A stretch of DNA of 64,000 nt from Robertkochia sediminum (GTDB taxonomy: Bacteria > Bacteroidota > Bacteroidia > Flavobacteriales > Flavobacteriaceae): the NCBI RefSeq assembly GCF_016786255.1, contig NZ_JADMKT010000078.1, positions 202,615 to 266,614 of the forward strand, written 5' to 3'. A model generated the notes under the pieces. The model searched no databases. It was not told the origin of the DNA and saw only the letters and a list, made by a program, of their open reading frames with translations. The stretch's first letter is position 1; each line of letters opens with the position of its first letter. Positions 46,784 through 55,436 of this stretch are shown here, piece after piece. The translations under genes were made by a program, and so were the position numbers.

Positions 46784-46822
46784 AAATGCCCCGACAGTTC
46801 TTGCTGATCGGGGCATTTTTTA
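46784..46822 (+). terminator. Intrinsic terminator after the 399-aa lipoprotein
   Basis: Stem AAATGCCCCGA / TCGGGGCATTT with a loop of about 13 bases, followed by T-run. Confidence 0.88.
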
Positions 46823-46896
46823 TGTCGGGGCCCGGAGCTCATTGTAAGAAAATCGCTAAATAATTGTAAATTAGAAGGATCATAAAATCCATCCTC

Positions 46897-47454
46897 ATGA
46901 TACGCTCTATCACCTTTTTCATTGCCCTGATCCTGTTGATTTCCTGTAAGACGCCATCGCCAACAACTACGGCAAACGACCGGAACTACAATTATGATAT
47001 TGACGAAAAACTAAAGGAATTGCAAATTGATCTTCCTGAACCCTCGGCTCCGGTAGCCAATTATGTCAATGCCACCCGTGCAGGGAATCTGGTATTCCTG
47101 GCAGGAAAGGGTCCGAAAAAAGCAGATGGAAGTTATATTTCCGGTAAGGTTCCTACTGAAGTAAGCACCGAACAAGCCTATGAAGCAGCAAGACTTACCG
47201 CTATTCAACTATTAGGAGCACTTAAGGCCGAGATCGGCGATCTAAACAAAGTAGTACAGGTGGTAGAGGTGTTTGGAATGGTGAACGCCACACCGGATTA
47301 CACCGATCACCCAAAGGTCATTAACGGATGCTCTGACCTGTTGGTTGATGTTTTCGGCGATCGCGGAAAACACGCACGTGCGGCTGTTGGTATGGGCTCA
47401 TTACCGTCTAATATTAGCTGTGAAATTCGAATGACCGTTCTGGTTCAGGATTAA
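46897..47454 (+). CDS. RidA-family lipoprotein
   Basis: RidA proteins hydrolyse reactive enamine/imine intermediates. This 185-residue copy carries an SPII signal (lipobox LISC, Cys17) and about 30 linker residues before the RidA core, so it would be exported, which is unusual since the classical substrate forms in the cytoplasm. The core keeps the Arg of HARAAVGMGSLP, matching E. coli RidA Arg105 in ARSCVEVARLP, and the Glu in SCEIRMTVLV. An independent function outside the cytoplasm is inferred. Confidence 0.85.
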   Translation: MIRSITFFIALILLISCKTPSPTTTANDRNYNYDIDEKLKELQIDLPEPSAPVANYVNATRAGNLVFLAGKGPKKADGSYISGKVPTEVSTEQAYEAARLTAIQLLGALKAEIGDLNKVVQVVEVFGMVNATPDYTDHPKVINGCSDLLVDVFGDRGKHARAAVGMGSLPSNISCEIRMTVLVQD

Positions 47455-47470
47455 TTCAAGATTCCCCGTG

Positions 47471-47905
47471 ATGATGAAAACCACAGACCCGCCGGTTCAG
47501 GTTACCGAAGTTTTTGATCAACCCCTCTCAAGGGTGTGGCAAGCGATCACCTCACATAAGCAAATGATTGAATGGTACTTTGAACAACTTCCCGATTTCA
47601 TGACAGAAAAAGGGTTTACTACAACATTCGCAGTGTGCTCAGGGACACAGACCTTTACGCATATATGGGAGGTTTTGGAGGTGATCACAGAAAAACGGAT
47701 CAGTTATTCATGGAAATACAAAGAATATCCCGGCGCCTCTGTACTCACCATGGAAATTAGCCCTGCAAAACAAGGCACCCAACTTACCGTTACCCATCGC
47801 ACCACTTCCGACTTCCCTTATGAAGTACCCGAATTTAAGCGGGAAAGTTGCCGGGAAGGATGGAAGTACTTTATAAGCGAAAGACTTAAGGCCTACCTCA
47901 AATAA
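47471..47905 (+). CDS. SRPBCC/AHSA1-like domain protein
   Basis: A 144-residue START-like ligand-binding domain protein of the AHSA1 group: VTEVFDQPLSRVWQAITSHKQMIEWYF at the start, KRISYSWKYKEYPGASVLTMEI in the middle, and the C-terminal helix REGWKYFISERLKAYL. Cytoplasmic. It starts 16 bases after the RidA-like gene, so the two are cotranscribed. The first of two tandem ATGs is chosen; a GTG precedes it. Function unknown. Confidence 0.8.
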   Translation: MMKTTDPPVQVTEVFDQPLSRVWQAITSHKQMIEWYFEQLPDFMTEKGFTTTFAVCSGTQTFTHIWEVLEVITEKRISYSWKYKEYPGASVLTMEISPAKQGTQLTVTHRTTSDFPYEVPEFKRESCREGWKYFISERLKAYLK

Positions 47906-47969
47906 CCCCTGGGCATATTGCCATACCCTGTCAAATTAACTATATTCGTTTAACAAACACTATAACAAT

Positions 47970-48476
47970 ATGTTGCGTTATTTGCTCATACTATTTCTCG
48001 TGCTCCAGACGGGAATTCACGATACTATGGCTCAACGATCATTTCCTGAAAAATGTATTGGTAATTGGGAGGGTACCTTATTTATTTACAACCAGGGACA
48101 ACTGAGAGACAGTGTTGCAGTAAACCTGGAAGTTAGTCCCACCCCCGACCCCGTTACCTTTCAATGGAAAACGACCTATAGATCGGAGAATCACCCCATG
48201 GTCAAGGATTACACCATGGTGATCGATACCTCTGCAGCCAACACCTACATTATGAAGGAGGAAGAAAATGTAGAATTATTCATGTACAGCTTCGACAACA
48301 AGCTTTACAGTCTTTTCGAAACAGAAAGCACCATGCTGAGCAGTACCTACGAGATTCAAAAAGACACCTTGTTTTTTGAAGTGAATTCGGCAACCACACA
48401 GGCTACAGGGCCTGTGGTGACCAGCTTTAATATAGGATACCTGCAAAAAGTTAAGTTTGTAAGAGAGTCAAATTAA
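47970..48476 (+). CDS. Exported hypothetical protein (168 aa)
   Basis: It has a signal peptide (MLRYLLILFLVLQTGIHDTMAQ), then a beta-rich domain reminiscent of lipocalin-like proteins: GNWEGTLFIYNQGQLRDSVAVNLEV, FQWKTTYRSE and final FNIGYLQKVKFV. No family assigned. A near-consensus promoter (TTG-N20-TATATTCG) ends at about 47950. It is followed after one base by the esterase gene. Confidence 0.75.
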   Translation: MLRYLLILFLVLQTGIHDTMAQRSFPEKCIGNWEGTLFIYNQGQLRDSVAVNLEVSPTPDPVTFQWKTTYRSENHPMVKDYTMVIDTSAANTYIMKEEENVELFMYSFDNKLYSLFETESTMLSSTYEIQKDTLFFEVNSATTQATGPVVTSFNIGYLQKVKFVRESN

Positions 48477-48477
48477 T

Positions 48478-49416
48478 ATGAGAATAGCGCTTTGTATTAT
48501 AGTCATGTACCTTTTGCCCTTCGCGATCGAAGCCCAGGAACCAGCTCAGCAGCCTGTATTTGAAGTGGCAGCAGGCACGATTATCCATTACAATGAGTTT
48601 CCTTCATTACATGTTCCCGCTCGTAATATTGAGGTCTGGTTACCGCCCGGTTACAACCCGGAAAGACGCTACCCCGTGCTCTATATGCATGACGGACAAA
48701 TGCTATTCGATGCCCAAAAAACATGGAATAAGCAGGAATGGGGTGTAGACGAGGTCATCAGTTCAATGATCGCCGATGAAAGCATCCCTCCGGTGATCGT
48801 AGTCGGTATCTGGAATATTTCTGAGAACAGACATTCAGAATACTTCCCTCAAAAGCCATTCGAATCTCTGGATCCCGAAGCTCAGGATTCTCTTGTAAAT
48901 AAGGTGAGACGCAATGAACAGACAGACCTATTCATCAAAACGCCTTATTCTGATCAATATCTGCAATTTATTACGAAAGAGCTAAAACCATTCATCGACA
49001 AGACCTATCCCACTTTGTCACAAAGGGAACACACCTTTATTGCCGGATCCAGTATGGGCGGACTTATTTCTATGTACGCCATTTGCGAATACCCTGAAAC
49101 CTTTGGCGGCGCCGCATGCCTGTCTACACATTGGCCGGGGGTGTTTCAGCTGGATAATAACCCCATCCCCCAAGCATTCCTCGATTACCTGAAAATCCAA
49201 CTACCGGACCCGGAAACACATAAGCTCTATTTTGATCACGGTACGGCTACCCTGGACGCCCTCTATGGCGACATACAAGTAAAAGTCAATGCGATCATTA
49301 CAGCCGGCGGATATAACGACCAAAATTTTAAGACCCTTGTTTTTCCCGGTGAAGACCATAGCGAAAATGCCTGGAATAAAAGGTTGGGACAACCTCTGAT
49401 GTTCCTGCTTCGTTAA
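48478..49416 (+). CDS. Exported esterase, alpha/beta-hydrolase fold (Fes/IroE-like)
   Basis: A 312-residue enzyme with signal peptide (MRIALCIIVMYLLPFAIEAQ). The putative-esterase family features are present: WLPPGYNPERRYPVLYMHDGQ, the nucleophile Ser192 in AGSSMGG, and the His in PGEDHSENAW near the end. Fes-type proteins hydrolyse siderophore or feruloyl esters, so the substrate may be a polysaccharide ester or an iron chelate; neither is shown here. It is cotranscribed with the preceding gene. Confidence 0.87.
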   Translation: MRIALCIIVMYLLPFAIEAQEPAQQPVFEVAAGTIIHYNEFPSLHVPARNIEVWLPPGYNPERRYPVLYMHDGQMLFDAQKTWNKQEWGVDEVISSMIADESIPPVIVVGIWNISENRHSEYFPQKPFESLDPEAQDSLVNKVRRNEQTDLFIKTPYSDQYLQFITKELKPFIDKTYPTLSQREHTFIAGSSMGGLISMYAICEYPETFGGAACLSTHWPGVFQLDNNPIPQAFLDYLKIQLPDPETHKLYFDHGTATLDALYGDIQVKVNAIITAGGYNDQNFKTLVFPGEDHSENAWNKRLGQPLMFLLR

Positions 49417-49512
49417 GTGATCTTCCCGGTTTAACTATCCCCTCCCTTACTCCTCTAAACACCTCACTCATGTCTTGCCAGGAACATTCCCTAAGGTTAT
49501 TTGTCAAAAATT

Positions 49513-49528
49513 CTTATAATTTTATAAG
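49513..49528. repeat. Inverted repeat in a gene-poor gap
   Basis: CTTATAA-TT-TTATAAG, a perfect 7-2-7 repeat in the AT-rich gap behind the esterase gene (49417-49626). It could be a regulator site for the following small gene; there is no further support. Confidence 0.3.
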
Positions 49529-49626
49529 TTAATTCTTGCAATTTCTACCTATATTTAATAGAGCTTTTTAAGCTTAAAAGCCGTCCCTCCCCCTGACCTT
49601 GGTAATTTTCAAAATCAGAAAGCCAG

Positions 49627-49893
49627 GTGCCTGTATCTTCAAAAACGTCAAGATCTAAAGAAAAGTCTGCAAAGGGTAGCCTCTCAGCTCCCCCACACAA
49701 ACGGCATACTTTTGTGAGTTTCTCTGAGCAAAAGGAGCCTTCAGAAAATTTCCTGAGCGACAGCGCTTTAGAAGCCATTAAACTCCGACTTCGTAAAAAG
49801 CATCGCAGGGAAACCACCAAACTTCTGGTGGTTTATGGTATTTTGATCCTTATCTTTATCTGGTATGTGCTAAGCTATCAGGTATTCTCCTAA
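49627..49893 (+). CDS. Small protein with C-terminal membrane helix (88 aa, start uncertain)
   Basis: Only the C-terminal half looks like a real protein: a basic amphipathic helix (SALEAIKLRLRKKHRRETTK) and one membrane helix (LLVVYGILILIFIWYVLSY), typical of a tail-anchored protein. The N-terminal half is low complexity and the start is a GTG without good support, so the true gene may be shorter. Family not recognised. Confidence 0.5.
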   Translation: MPVSSKTSRSKEKSAKGSLSAPPHKRHTFVSFSEQKEPSENFLSDSALEAIKLRLRKKHRRETTKLLVVYGILILIFIWYVLSYQVFS

Positions 49894-50134
49894 ACACGAG
49901 AGGGATCAACCTGTTCAAGACTCCTCTCGCACTACTCTTCTAAAGAGACACCCACAGCAACTATCCCCGCACTTCCGTATTATTTTTTTATTATATTGGG
50001 CCTTGCTCTAAAGAACCCTGATACCTTATTGGCATGTATAGAGAAAAATGACAGGACAGGACCATCGGCTTACATCGGTTGCGAACACCCTTTCAGGAGA
50101 ACCTTTCAGAGCCTGCTAAAAAAACACCACAATC

Positions 50135-50758
50135 ATGGAACCTACGAACTTGCAAAATCACTGGGAAAACGTATATACCAAACAAGCAGACCTTTCTGTT
50201 GCCAGCTGGTACCAGAAAACTCCTGAGATCGTAATAGATTGGATCGCTTCTAAGATAGACGATCCTTCTGCTGCGATCATTGATGTTGGAGGTGGCGACA
50301 GTACCTTTGCAGACACGCTCTTAAAAAACGACTATGAGAACATCACTGTGCTTGACATCTCCTGTAAAGCACTAGAAAAGGCGCGTTTACGCCTTGGTAA
50401 GGACGCGCTTAAGCTCAAATGGATATGCGCAGATGCATCGGCCTTTGAACCTACCCGGAAATACCACCTTTGGCACGATCGGGCAGCCTTTCATTTTTTA
50501 AACAGTAAAGCACAAAAACAGGGATATAAGCGTGCCCTGACCCAAGCTGTAGCTCCCGGCGGGTGGGTTATTCTGGCTACATTTTCTAAAAATGGCCCTT
50601 TAAAGTGTTCGGGGTTGGAGATCACCCAATATTCCGAGGAGGAACTATCGGCTTTACTGGGAGATGAATTCACCCTGGAAGCCGTAAGATTCCACGATCA
50701 TACGACCCCCGGTGGTGGTAAGCAAAACTTTATATACACCCTTTTCAGGAGGAAGTAA
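50135..50758 (+). CDS. Class I SAM-dependent methyltransferase
   Basis: A 207-residue methyltransferase. SAM-binding motif I is VGGGDS in AIIDVGGGDSTFADTLL, the acidic residue closing strand 2 is in VTVLDIS-like ITVLDISCKALEKAR, and motif II follows CADASAFEP. Later strands include WVILATFSKNGPLKCSGLEITQYSEEEL, characteristic of small tellurite-resistance-like or UbiE-like methylases. Substrate unknown. Confidence 0.87.
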   Translation: MEPTNLQNHWENVYTKQADLSVASWYQKTPEIVIDWIASKIDDPSAAIIDVGGGDSTFADTLLKNDYENITVLDISCKALEKARLRLGKDALKLKWICADASAFEPTRKYHLWHDRAAFHFLNSKAQKQGYKRALTQAVAPGGWVILATFSKNGPLKCSGLEITQYSEEELSALLGDEFTLEAVRFHDHTTPGGGKQNFIYTLFRRK

Positions 50759-50764
50759 AACCCA

Positions 50765-51148
50765 TTAAAGTTGCTCCAGAATATTTGGTGCGGTGATTGC
50801 TCCGTGAGATCCGTGCCAGAGCACTTTCCCTTTACTGAGCAGTAGTACCTGCGGACTCTCATGCCTGATGCCGTAAGCGTCTGCGATCTTATTCGAAAGG
50901 CTCCTGTACCTGATCAGGTCGAGAAAGTAGCATGATATCCCGGCGTCAAGCAGGGCTTTACTGCGTTCCATCCTGCTGAGCACTACAGAGCTTATACCAC
51001 AACGGGTGCTGTGTTTGTAAATGAGCACTACCCTTTGAAAAGATTCCATTTGAATAGCCTCAAGCTGTGAAAGCTCGGTAAGTTGATGCCATGGAAAAGC
51101 ATTTTCATCTTCCCCTTTTCCGTCGAATATTGATCCTAACCACTTCAT
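50765..51148 (-). CDS. ytxJ: YtxJ, bacillithiol-linked thioredoxin-like protein
   Basis: A small single-Cys thioredoxin-fold protein; homologues are named bacillithiol system redox-active protein YtxJ. The active segment is KHSTRCGISSVVLSRM, with one Cys where thioredoxin has CxxC. The end, KGKVLWHGSHGAIT, is the usual last strand-helix. The preferred start is MKWLGSIFDG; ATG codons 6 and 78 bases upstream are in frame. Convergent with the methyltransferase gene. Confidence 0.85.
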   Translation of the reverse strand: MKWLGSIFDGKGEDENAFPWHQLTELSQLEAIQMESFQRVVLIYKHSTRCGISSVVLSRMERSKALLDAGISCYFLDLIRYRSLSNKIADAYGIRHESPQVLLLSKGKVLWHGSHGAITAPNILEQL

Positions 51149-51307
51149 TGCCATGCGCCTTGTAACTTTTTGTCTGCTTTTGTTCAAAGAATAGCGCCAA
51201 AATGTCTGCTTAACACACTCATTAGCAGTCATTTTGACTGTATATCACCTTTGGAATATTTATTGAAAATATGCTTGCGTAAGTTAATCATATTAGAAAC
51301 AACACCT

Positions 51308-53923
51308 ATGAACTTAAATAATTTCACCATTAAATCACAGGAGGCCATACAGCAGGCGCAACAGATCGCCCAGGGATATGGCCATCAGCAGATCGAGAAT
51401 GAACACCTCTTCAAGGCCATTATGGAGGTCGATAAAAATGTGTTGTCCTTTATTCTCAAAAAACTCAATGTAAACACCAGCCTTCTGGGCCAGATGGTAG
51501 AAAGTACCTTAAAGGGCTTTGCCAAGGTCGAAGGCGGAGAACTCATGCTATCAAGAGATGCTGCTTCCACACTTAATGAAGCCGCTAATCTCTCAAAGAA
51601 AATGAAAGACGAGTTTGTGAGCATTGAACACCTTATTTGGGCCATTTTTAAATCAAAAAGTAAGGTCGCCCAGATGCTCAAAGACCAGGGCGTTACCGAA
51701 AAGGGACTTCAGGCCGCTATAGAAGAACTCAGAAAAGGAGACCGGGTTACCTCGGCTAGTGCCGAAGACACCTATAATTCTCTTAACAAATACGCCAAGA
51801 ACCTCAATCAGCTCGCCAACGATGGTAAACTTGACCCCGTGATCGGGCGTGACGAGGAAATAAGACGAGTACTACAGATCCTCTCGAGACGTACCAAGAA
51901 CAATCCGATGCTTGTCGGAGAACCTGGAGTTGGTAAAACAGCCATAGCCGAAGGTTTAGCCCACAGGATCATTCAGGGTGATGTGCCGGAGAACCTTAAG
52001 GACAAACAGATCTTTTCGCTCGATATGGGAGCCTTGATCGCCGGAGCCAAATACAAAGGTGAATTCGAAGAGCGCCTTAAGGCTGTCATCAAAGAGGTTA
52101 CCACCTCAGATGGCAACATTGTATTGTTCATTGATGAGATCCACACCCTTGTGGGAGCCGGAGGCGGTCAGGGAGCCATGGATGCGGCGAACATCCTGAA
52201 ACCCGCTTTGGCGAGAGGAGAGCTCCGTGCTATTGGGGCAACCACCCTTGACGAATATCAAAAGTATTTTGAAAAAGACAAGGCGCTGGAGCGACGCTTT
52301 CAAAAGGTAATGGTCAATGAGCCGGACACCGAGAGTGCTATCTCCATTTTACGGGGTATCAAAGAAAAGTATGAGACCCACCACAAGGTGCGAATTAAGG
52401 ATGAAGCCATTATTGCTGCGGTAGAATTATCCCAAAGGTATATTACCAACAGGTTTCTGCCGGATAAGGCTATTGACCTTATGGACGAGGCGGCTTCAAA
52501 GCTGCGCATGGAGATCAATTCGAAGCCGGAAGAGCTCGATGTGCTCGACCGAAAGATCATGCAGCTAGAGATCGAGATCGAGGCAATTAAACGTGAAGAT
52601 GACGAAACAAAATTAAAAAGCCTCAATGCCGAACTGGCCAATCTCAAGGACGAGCGTCACGAGGTTTTTGCGAAATGGTCAAGTGAAAAAGAGGTCGTAG
52701 ATCAGGTTCAAAATGCCAAGGAAGATATCGAACGCTTTAAGCTGGAAGCCGAAAAGGCAGAAAGAGAAGGCGACTACGGTAAGGTTGCAGAGATACGTTA
52801 CGGTAAGATCAAAGAAGCCCAGGAACAATTACAGACCCTGCAGGAAAGCCTGCAGGAACAACAGCAAAGTGGCAAAAGTCTGATCAAGGAAGAAGTGACC
52901 AATGAAGACATTGCCGAAGTAGTGGCTAAATGGACCGGTATTCCCGTAACCAAGATGCTCCAAAGCGAAAGAGAAAAACTGCTTAGCCTGGAAGACGAAC
53001 TCCATAAGCGCGTGGTCGGACAAGAAGAGGCTATTCAAAGCGTATCTGATGCGATACGACGCAGCAGAGCCGGATTACAGGATATGAAAAAGCCCATTGG
53101 TTCGTTTCTATTCCTCGGGACCACCGGGGTGGGGAAAACAGAACTTGCAAAGGCCCTGGCCGAATATCTGTTTGACGATGAAACCGCCATGACCCGGATT
53201 GATATGAGTGAGTACCAGGAAAGACATTCGGTAAGCCGATTGGTGGGAGCGCCTCCGGGATATGTTGGATATGATGAGGGCGGACAGCTCACCGAGGCTG
53301 TGCGACGCAAGCCCTATTCGGTCGTATTGCTAGATGAGATCGAGAAAGCACACCCGGACACCTTCAATATCCTGCTGCAAGTACTGGATGAAGGGCGTCT
53401 TACCGATAACAAGGGAAGGCTGGCCGATTTCAAGAATACGATCATTATCATGACCAGTAATATGGGTAGCCATATCATTCAGGAGAAATTTGAGAACATT
53501 CCGGATATCTATAGTGCCATGGAGGCAGCCAAGACCGAAGTGCTGGGACTGCTTAAACAAAGTGTAAGACCGGAGTTCCTGAACAGGATCGACGATATTA
53601 TTATGTTCACACCGCTTAGCGAGGCCAATATCAAGGACATTGTAGGCCTGCAGCTTAAACAAGTCATAAAAATGGTTGCAAAACAAGGCATCACCATGGA
53701 TGCTACAAAAGAAGCGGTAGCGCATCTGGCATTAAAAGGATACGACCCGCAGTATGGGGCCAGGCCGGTAAAAAGGATCATTCAGAAAGAAGTGCTCAAC
53801 GAGTTATCTAAAGAGATCCTCTCCGGAAAGGTCACTACAGACAGTATCATCCTCCTGGATGCCTTTAACGACGAGATCGTTTTCAGAAATCAGGACAATC
53901 TCGTAGATAAGTCTGATTTATAA
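51308..53923 (+). CDS. clpB: Chaperone ClpB (Hsp104 family disaggregase)
   Basis: A hexameric AAA+ disaggregase that works with DnaK on heat-aggregated proteins. The 871-residue chain has the Clp N-domain repeats (1-150), AAA-1 with GEPGVGKT, the middle-domain coiled coil (about 405-525, with [17 protein letters not shown]), and AAA-2 with GTTGVGKT and FLNRIDDI. It starts at the ATG of [15 protein letters not shown]; the longer frame overlaps ytxJ's upstream region and is not conserved. No heat-shock operator was identified. Confidence 0.97.
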   Translation: MNLNNFTIKSQEAIQQAQQIAQGYGHQQIENEHLFKAIMEVDKNVLSFILKKLNVNTSLLGQMVESTLKGFAKVEGGELMLSRDAASTLNEAANLSKKMKDEFVSIEHLIWAIFKSKSKVAQMLKDQGVTEKGLQAAIEELRKGDRVTSASAEDTYNSLNKYAKNLNQLANDGKLDPVIGRDEEIRRVLQILSRRTKNNPMLVGEPGVGKTAIAEGLAHRIIQGDVPENLKDKQIFSLDMGALIAGAKYKGEFEERLKAVIKEVTTSDGNIVLFIDEIHTLVGAGGGQGAMDAANILKPALARGELRAIGATTLDEYQKYFEKDKALERRFQKVMVNEPDTESAISILRGIKEKYETHHKVRIKDEAIIAAVELSQRYITNRFLPDKAIDLMDEAASKLRMEINSKPEELDVLDRKIMQLEIEIEAIKREDDETKLKSLNAELANLKDERHEVFAKWSSEKEVVDQVQNAKEDIERFKLEAEKAEREGDYGKVAEIRYGKIKEAQEQLQTLQESLQEQQQSGKSLIKEEVTNEDIAEVVAKWTGIPVTKMLQSEREKLLSLEDELHKRVVGQEEAIQSVSDAIRRSRAGLQDMKKPIGSFLFLGTTGVGKTELAKALAEYLFDDETAMTRIDMSEYQERHSVSRLVGAPPGYVGYDEGGQLTEAVRRKPYSVVLLDEIEKAHPDTFNILLQVLDEGRLTDNKGRLADFKNTIIIMTSNMGSHIIQEKFENIPDIYSAMEAAKTEVLGLLKQSVRPEFLNRIDDIIMFTPLSEANIKDIVGLQLKQVIKMVAKQGITMDATKEAVAHLALKGYDPQYGARPVKRIIQKEVLNELSKEILSGKVTTDSIILLDAFNDEIVFRNQDNLVDKSDL

Positions 53924-54033
53924 CGTAAGGTTTTTGTATAAACTGCGACTATTAAAACAGCGACGAGAGTTTGCTAAGATGAAGGTAGATAATTCGTTAG
54001 CGAATTATTTAGTTTTAAGTTGGTTGGTTAGTG

Positions 54034-54063
54034 AGCCCCTGCAGCATGCTGCAGGGGCTTTTT
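54034..54063 (+). terminator. Palindromic intrinsic terminator of clpB
   Basis: AGCCCCTGCAGCA / TGCTGCAGGGGCT is a perfect 26-bp palindrome with no unpaired loop, followed by five T. It lies 110 bases behind the clpB stop. Confidence 0.88.
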
Positions 54064-54114
54064 ATTGGAATAGAAAAAAGAATTATAAAATACCATTCAG
54101 TATTATTATCTTGT

Positions 54115-54129
54115 AGTTGTAAAACAACT
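54115..54129. promoter_or_regulatory. Inverted repeat at the TetR start, probable autoregulatory operator
   Basis: AGTTGT-AAA-ACAACT is a perfect 6-3-6 repeat ending 3 bases before the ATG of the TetR-type gene. TATTATCTTG just upstream resembles a -7 element. TetR proteins bind such repeats at their own promoters, so self-repression is a reasonable inference. Confidence 0.5.
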
Positions 54130-54132
54130 TCC

Positions 54133-54729
54133 ATGCTCACCAAAGCCGAAAGAACTACCGTATTCATTACCAGCACCATTGCTCCCATCTTCAATAAAAA
54201 AGGCTACGCTGCCACGAGTTTAAGCGACATTACCACCGCCACAGGACTCACTAAGGGGGCCGTATACGGGAACTTCGAAAATAAGGAAACCCTATACCTG
54301 CAGTGCTTCGACCACCTGGCTCATAAGATCATTGCCAAACTCGAATCCCGTGTAGAAAATGCCGGAGATCCTCTGGAAGGGCTCATGCAATTTGCGTACT
54401 TTTACAAAGACTATTACGAGTTCACAAATACTTTTGGTGGCTGTCCTATTGTTAATTTTGGCACCGACAGTAAGTTCCTAAATGACGAAATGAGCCAAAA
54501 GGTTCAGGAAGTGATGCACCGTATAGAAGCGATCATGGCTTCACTCATAGAGTCGGGAAAGGAAGAGGGGGTAATTCGCAAGAACATCAAGGGCGATGTA
54601 TACGCCAAACGGTTCTATTCCCTCATACAGGGCGCAGTATTTATGAGCAACACCACAAAAGACCCCTCCTACCTCAAAGATGCCATGAATGTTATTATCG
54701 ACACAATGAATCAACGCTTTAAAAAATAA
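54133..54729 (+). CDS. TetR/AcrR-family transcription regulator
   Basis: A 198-residue regulator. The N-terminal helix-turn-helix is clear: FNKKGYAATSLSDITTATGLTKGAVYGNFENKETL-type sequence at about 20-55. The C-terminal ligand domain contains GGCPIVNFGTDS, the conserved patch of the TetR C-terminal group that usually answers to small ligands. It ends 3 bases before deoC, so the two form a unit. The 34-residue upstream extension lies in the terminator and is rejected. Confidence 0.9.
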   Translation: MLTKAERTTVFITSTIAPIFNKKGYAATSLSDITTATGLTKGAVYGNFENKETLYLQCFDHLAHKIIAKLESRVENAGDPLEGLMQFAYFYKDYYEFTNTFGGCPIVNFGTDSKFLNDEMSQKVQEVMHRIEAIMASLIESGKEEGVIRKNIKGDVYAKRFYSLIQGAVFMSNTTKDPSYLKDAMNVIIDTMNQRFKK

Positions 54730-54732
54730 CTC

Positions 54733-55389
54733 ATGGAAAATATCAACACCTATATCGATCACACCCTCTTAGATCCGCTGGCCACAGAAGCACAGATCAC
54801 CAAATTATGCGAAGAAGCAGCTATTTATCGGTTTAAGTCGGTTTGCGTACACGGCACCTATGTGGCTTTGGCCAAAGAATTACTCAGAGATACCAAGGTC
54901 CTGGTGTGTACCGTGGTAGGATTCCCCTTAGGAGCAGCGACCACTGCTGCAAAGGTCGCTGAAGCAGAAGATGCGGTAAAAGACGGTGCCGGAGAAGTCG
55001 ATATGGTGATCAATCAGGGGTGGGTCAAGGACAAGGCGTACAGCAAGATCACCCAGGAAGTTCATTTTATAAAACACGCCATTGGAGGTGCCGTATTGAA
55101 GGTGATCATCGAAACGGCCAATCTGAGCAAAGAAGAGATCGTAGCCGTATCTAAAGCCGTAGTCGAAGGCGGTGGTGACTTTGTTAAGACCTCGACCGGA
55201 TTTGCCAGCAGAGGAGCTTCTCTCGAAGATATTACAATTATTAAGAACACCGTAGGCAACAATGCCCTGATCAAAGCCTCAGGAGGTATCAGGAGCTATG
55301 AAGACGCCATCGCATTTATCGCCAAGGGCGCCGACAGAATTGGTACTTCTTCAGGAATTAAGATCGTTAGCCACTTTGGCAAGCAATAG
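54733..55389 (+). CDS. deoC: Deoxyribose-phosphate aldolase
   Basis: It cleaves 2-deoxyribose-5-phosphate to glyceraldehyde-3-phosphate and acetaldehyde in deoxynucleoside salvage. The 218-residue barrel has the start IDHTLLDP, CTVVGFPLGA, the proton-relay Asp90 in GEVDMVIN, the Schiff-base Lys152 in FVKTSTGF and Lys181 in IKASGGIR. It is cotranscribed with the TetR gene, which may therefore answer to a deoxynucleoside-derived signal (inference). Confidence 0.95.
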   Translation: MENINTYIDHTLLDPLATEAQITKLCEEAAIYRFKSVCVHGTYVALAKELLRDTKVLVCTVVGFPLGAATTAAKVAEAEDAVKDGAGEVDMVINQGWVKDKAYSKITQEVHFIKHAIGGAVLKVIIETANLSKEEIVAVSKAVVEGGGDFVKTSTGFASRGASLEDITIIKNTVGNNALIKASGGIRSYEDAIAFIAKGADRIGTSSGIKIVSHFGKQ

Positions 55390-55436
55390 GAAGACCTGAG
55401 CACTAACCTATGATCATATGAGGCGCTTTAAAGGAC

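Noticed and set aside
49545-49820. Minus-strand 91-residue frame opposite the small membrane protein
   Set aside because: Its composition is irregular, and the plus-strand frame has a clear membrane helix.
49996-50226. 76-residue frame before the methyltransferase gene
   Set aside because: It overlaps the methyltransferase in another frame and shows no protein-like pattern.
53934-54116. 60-residue frame behind clpB
   Set aside because: It runs through the palindromic terminator and has no recognisable features.
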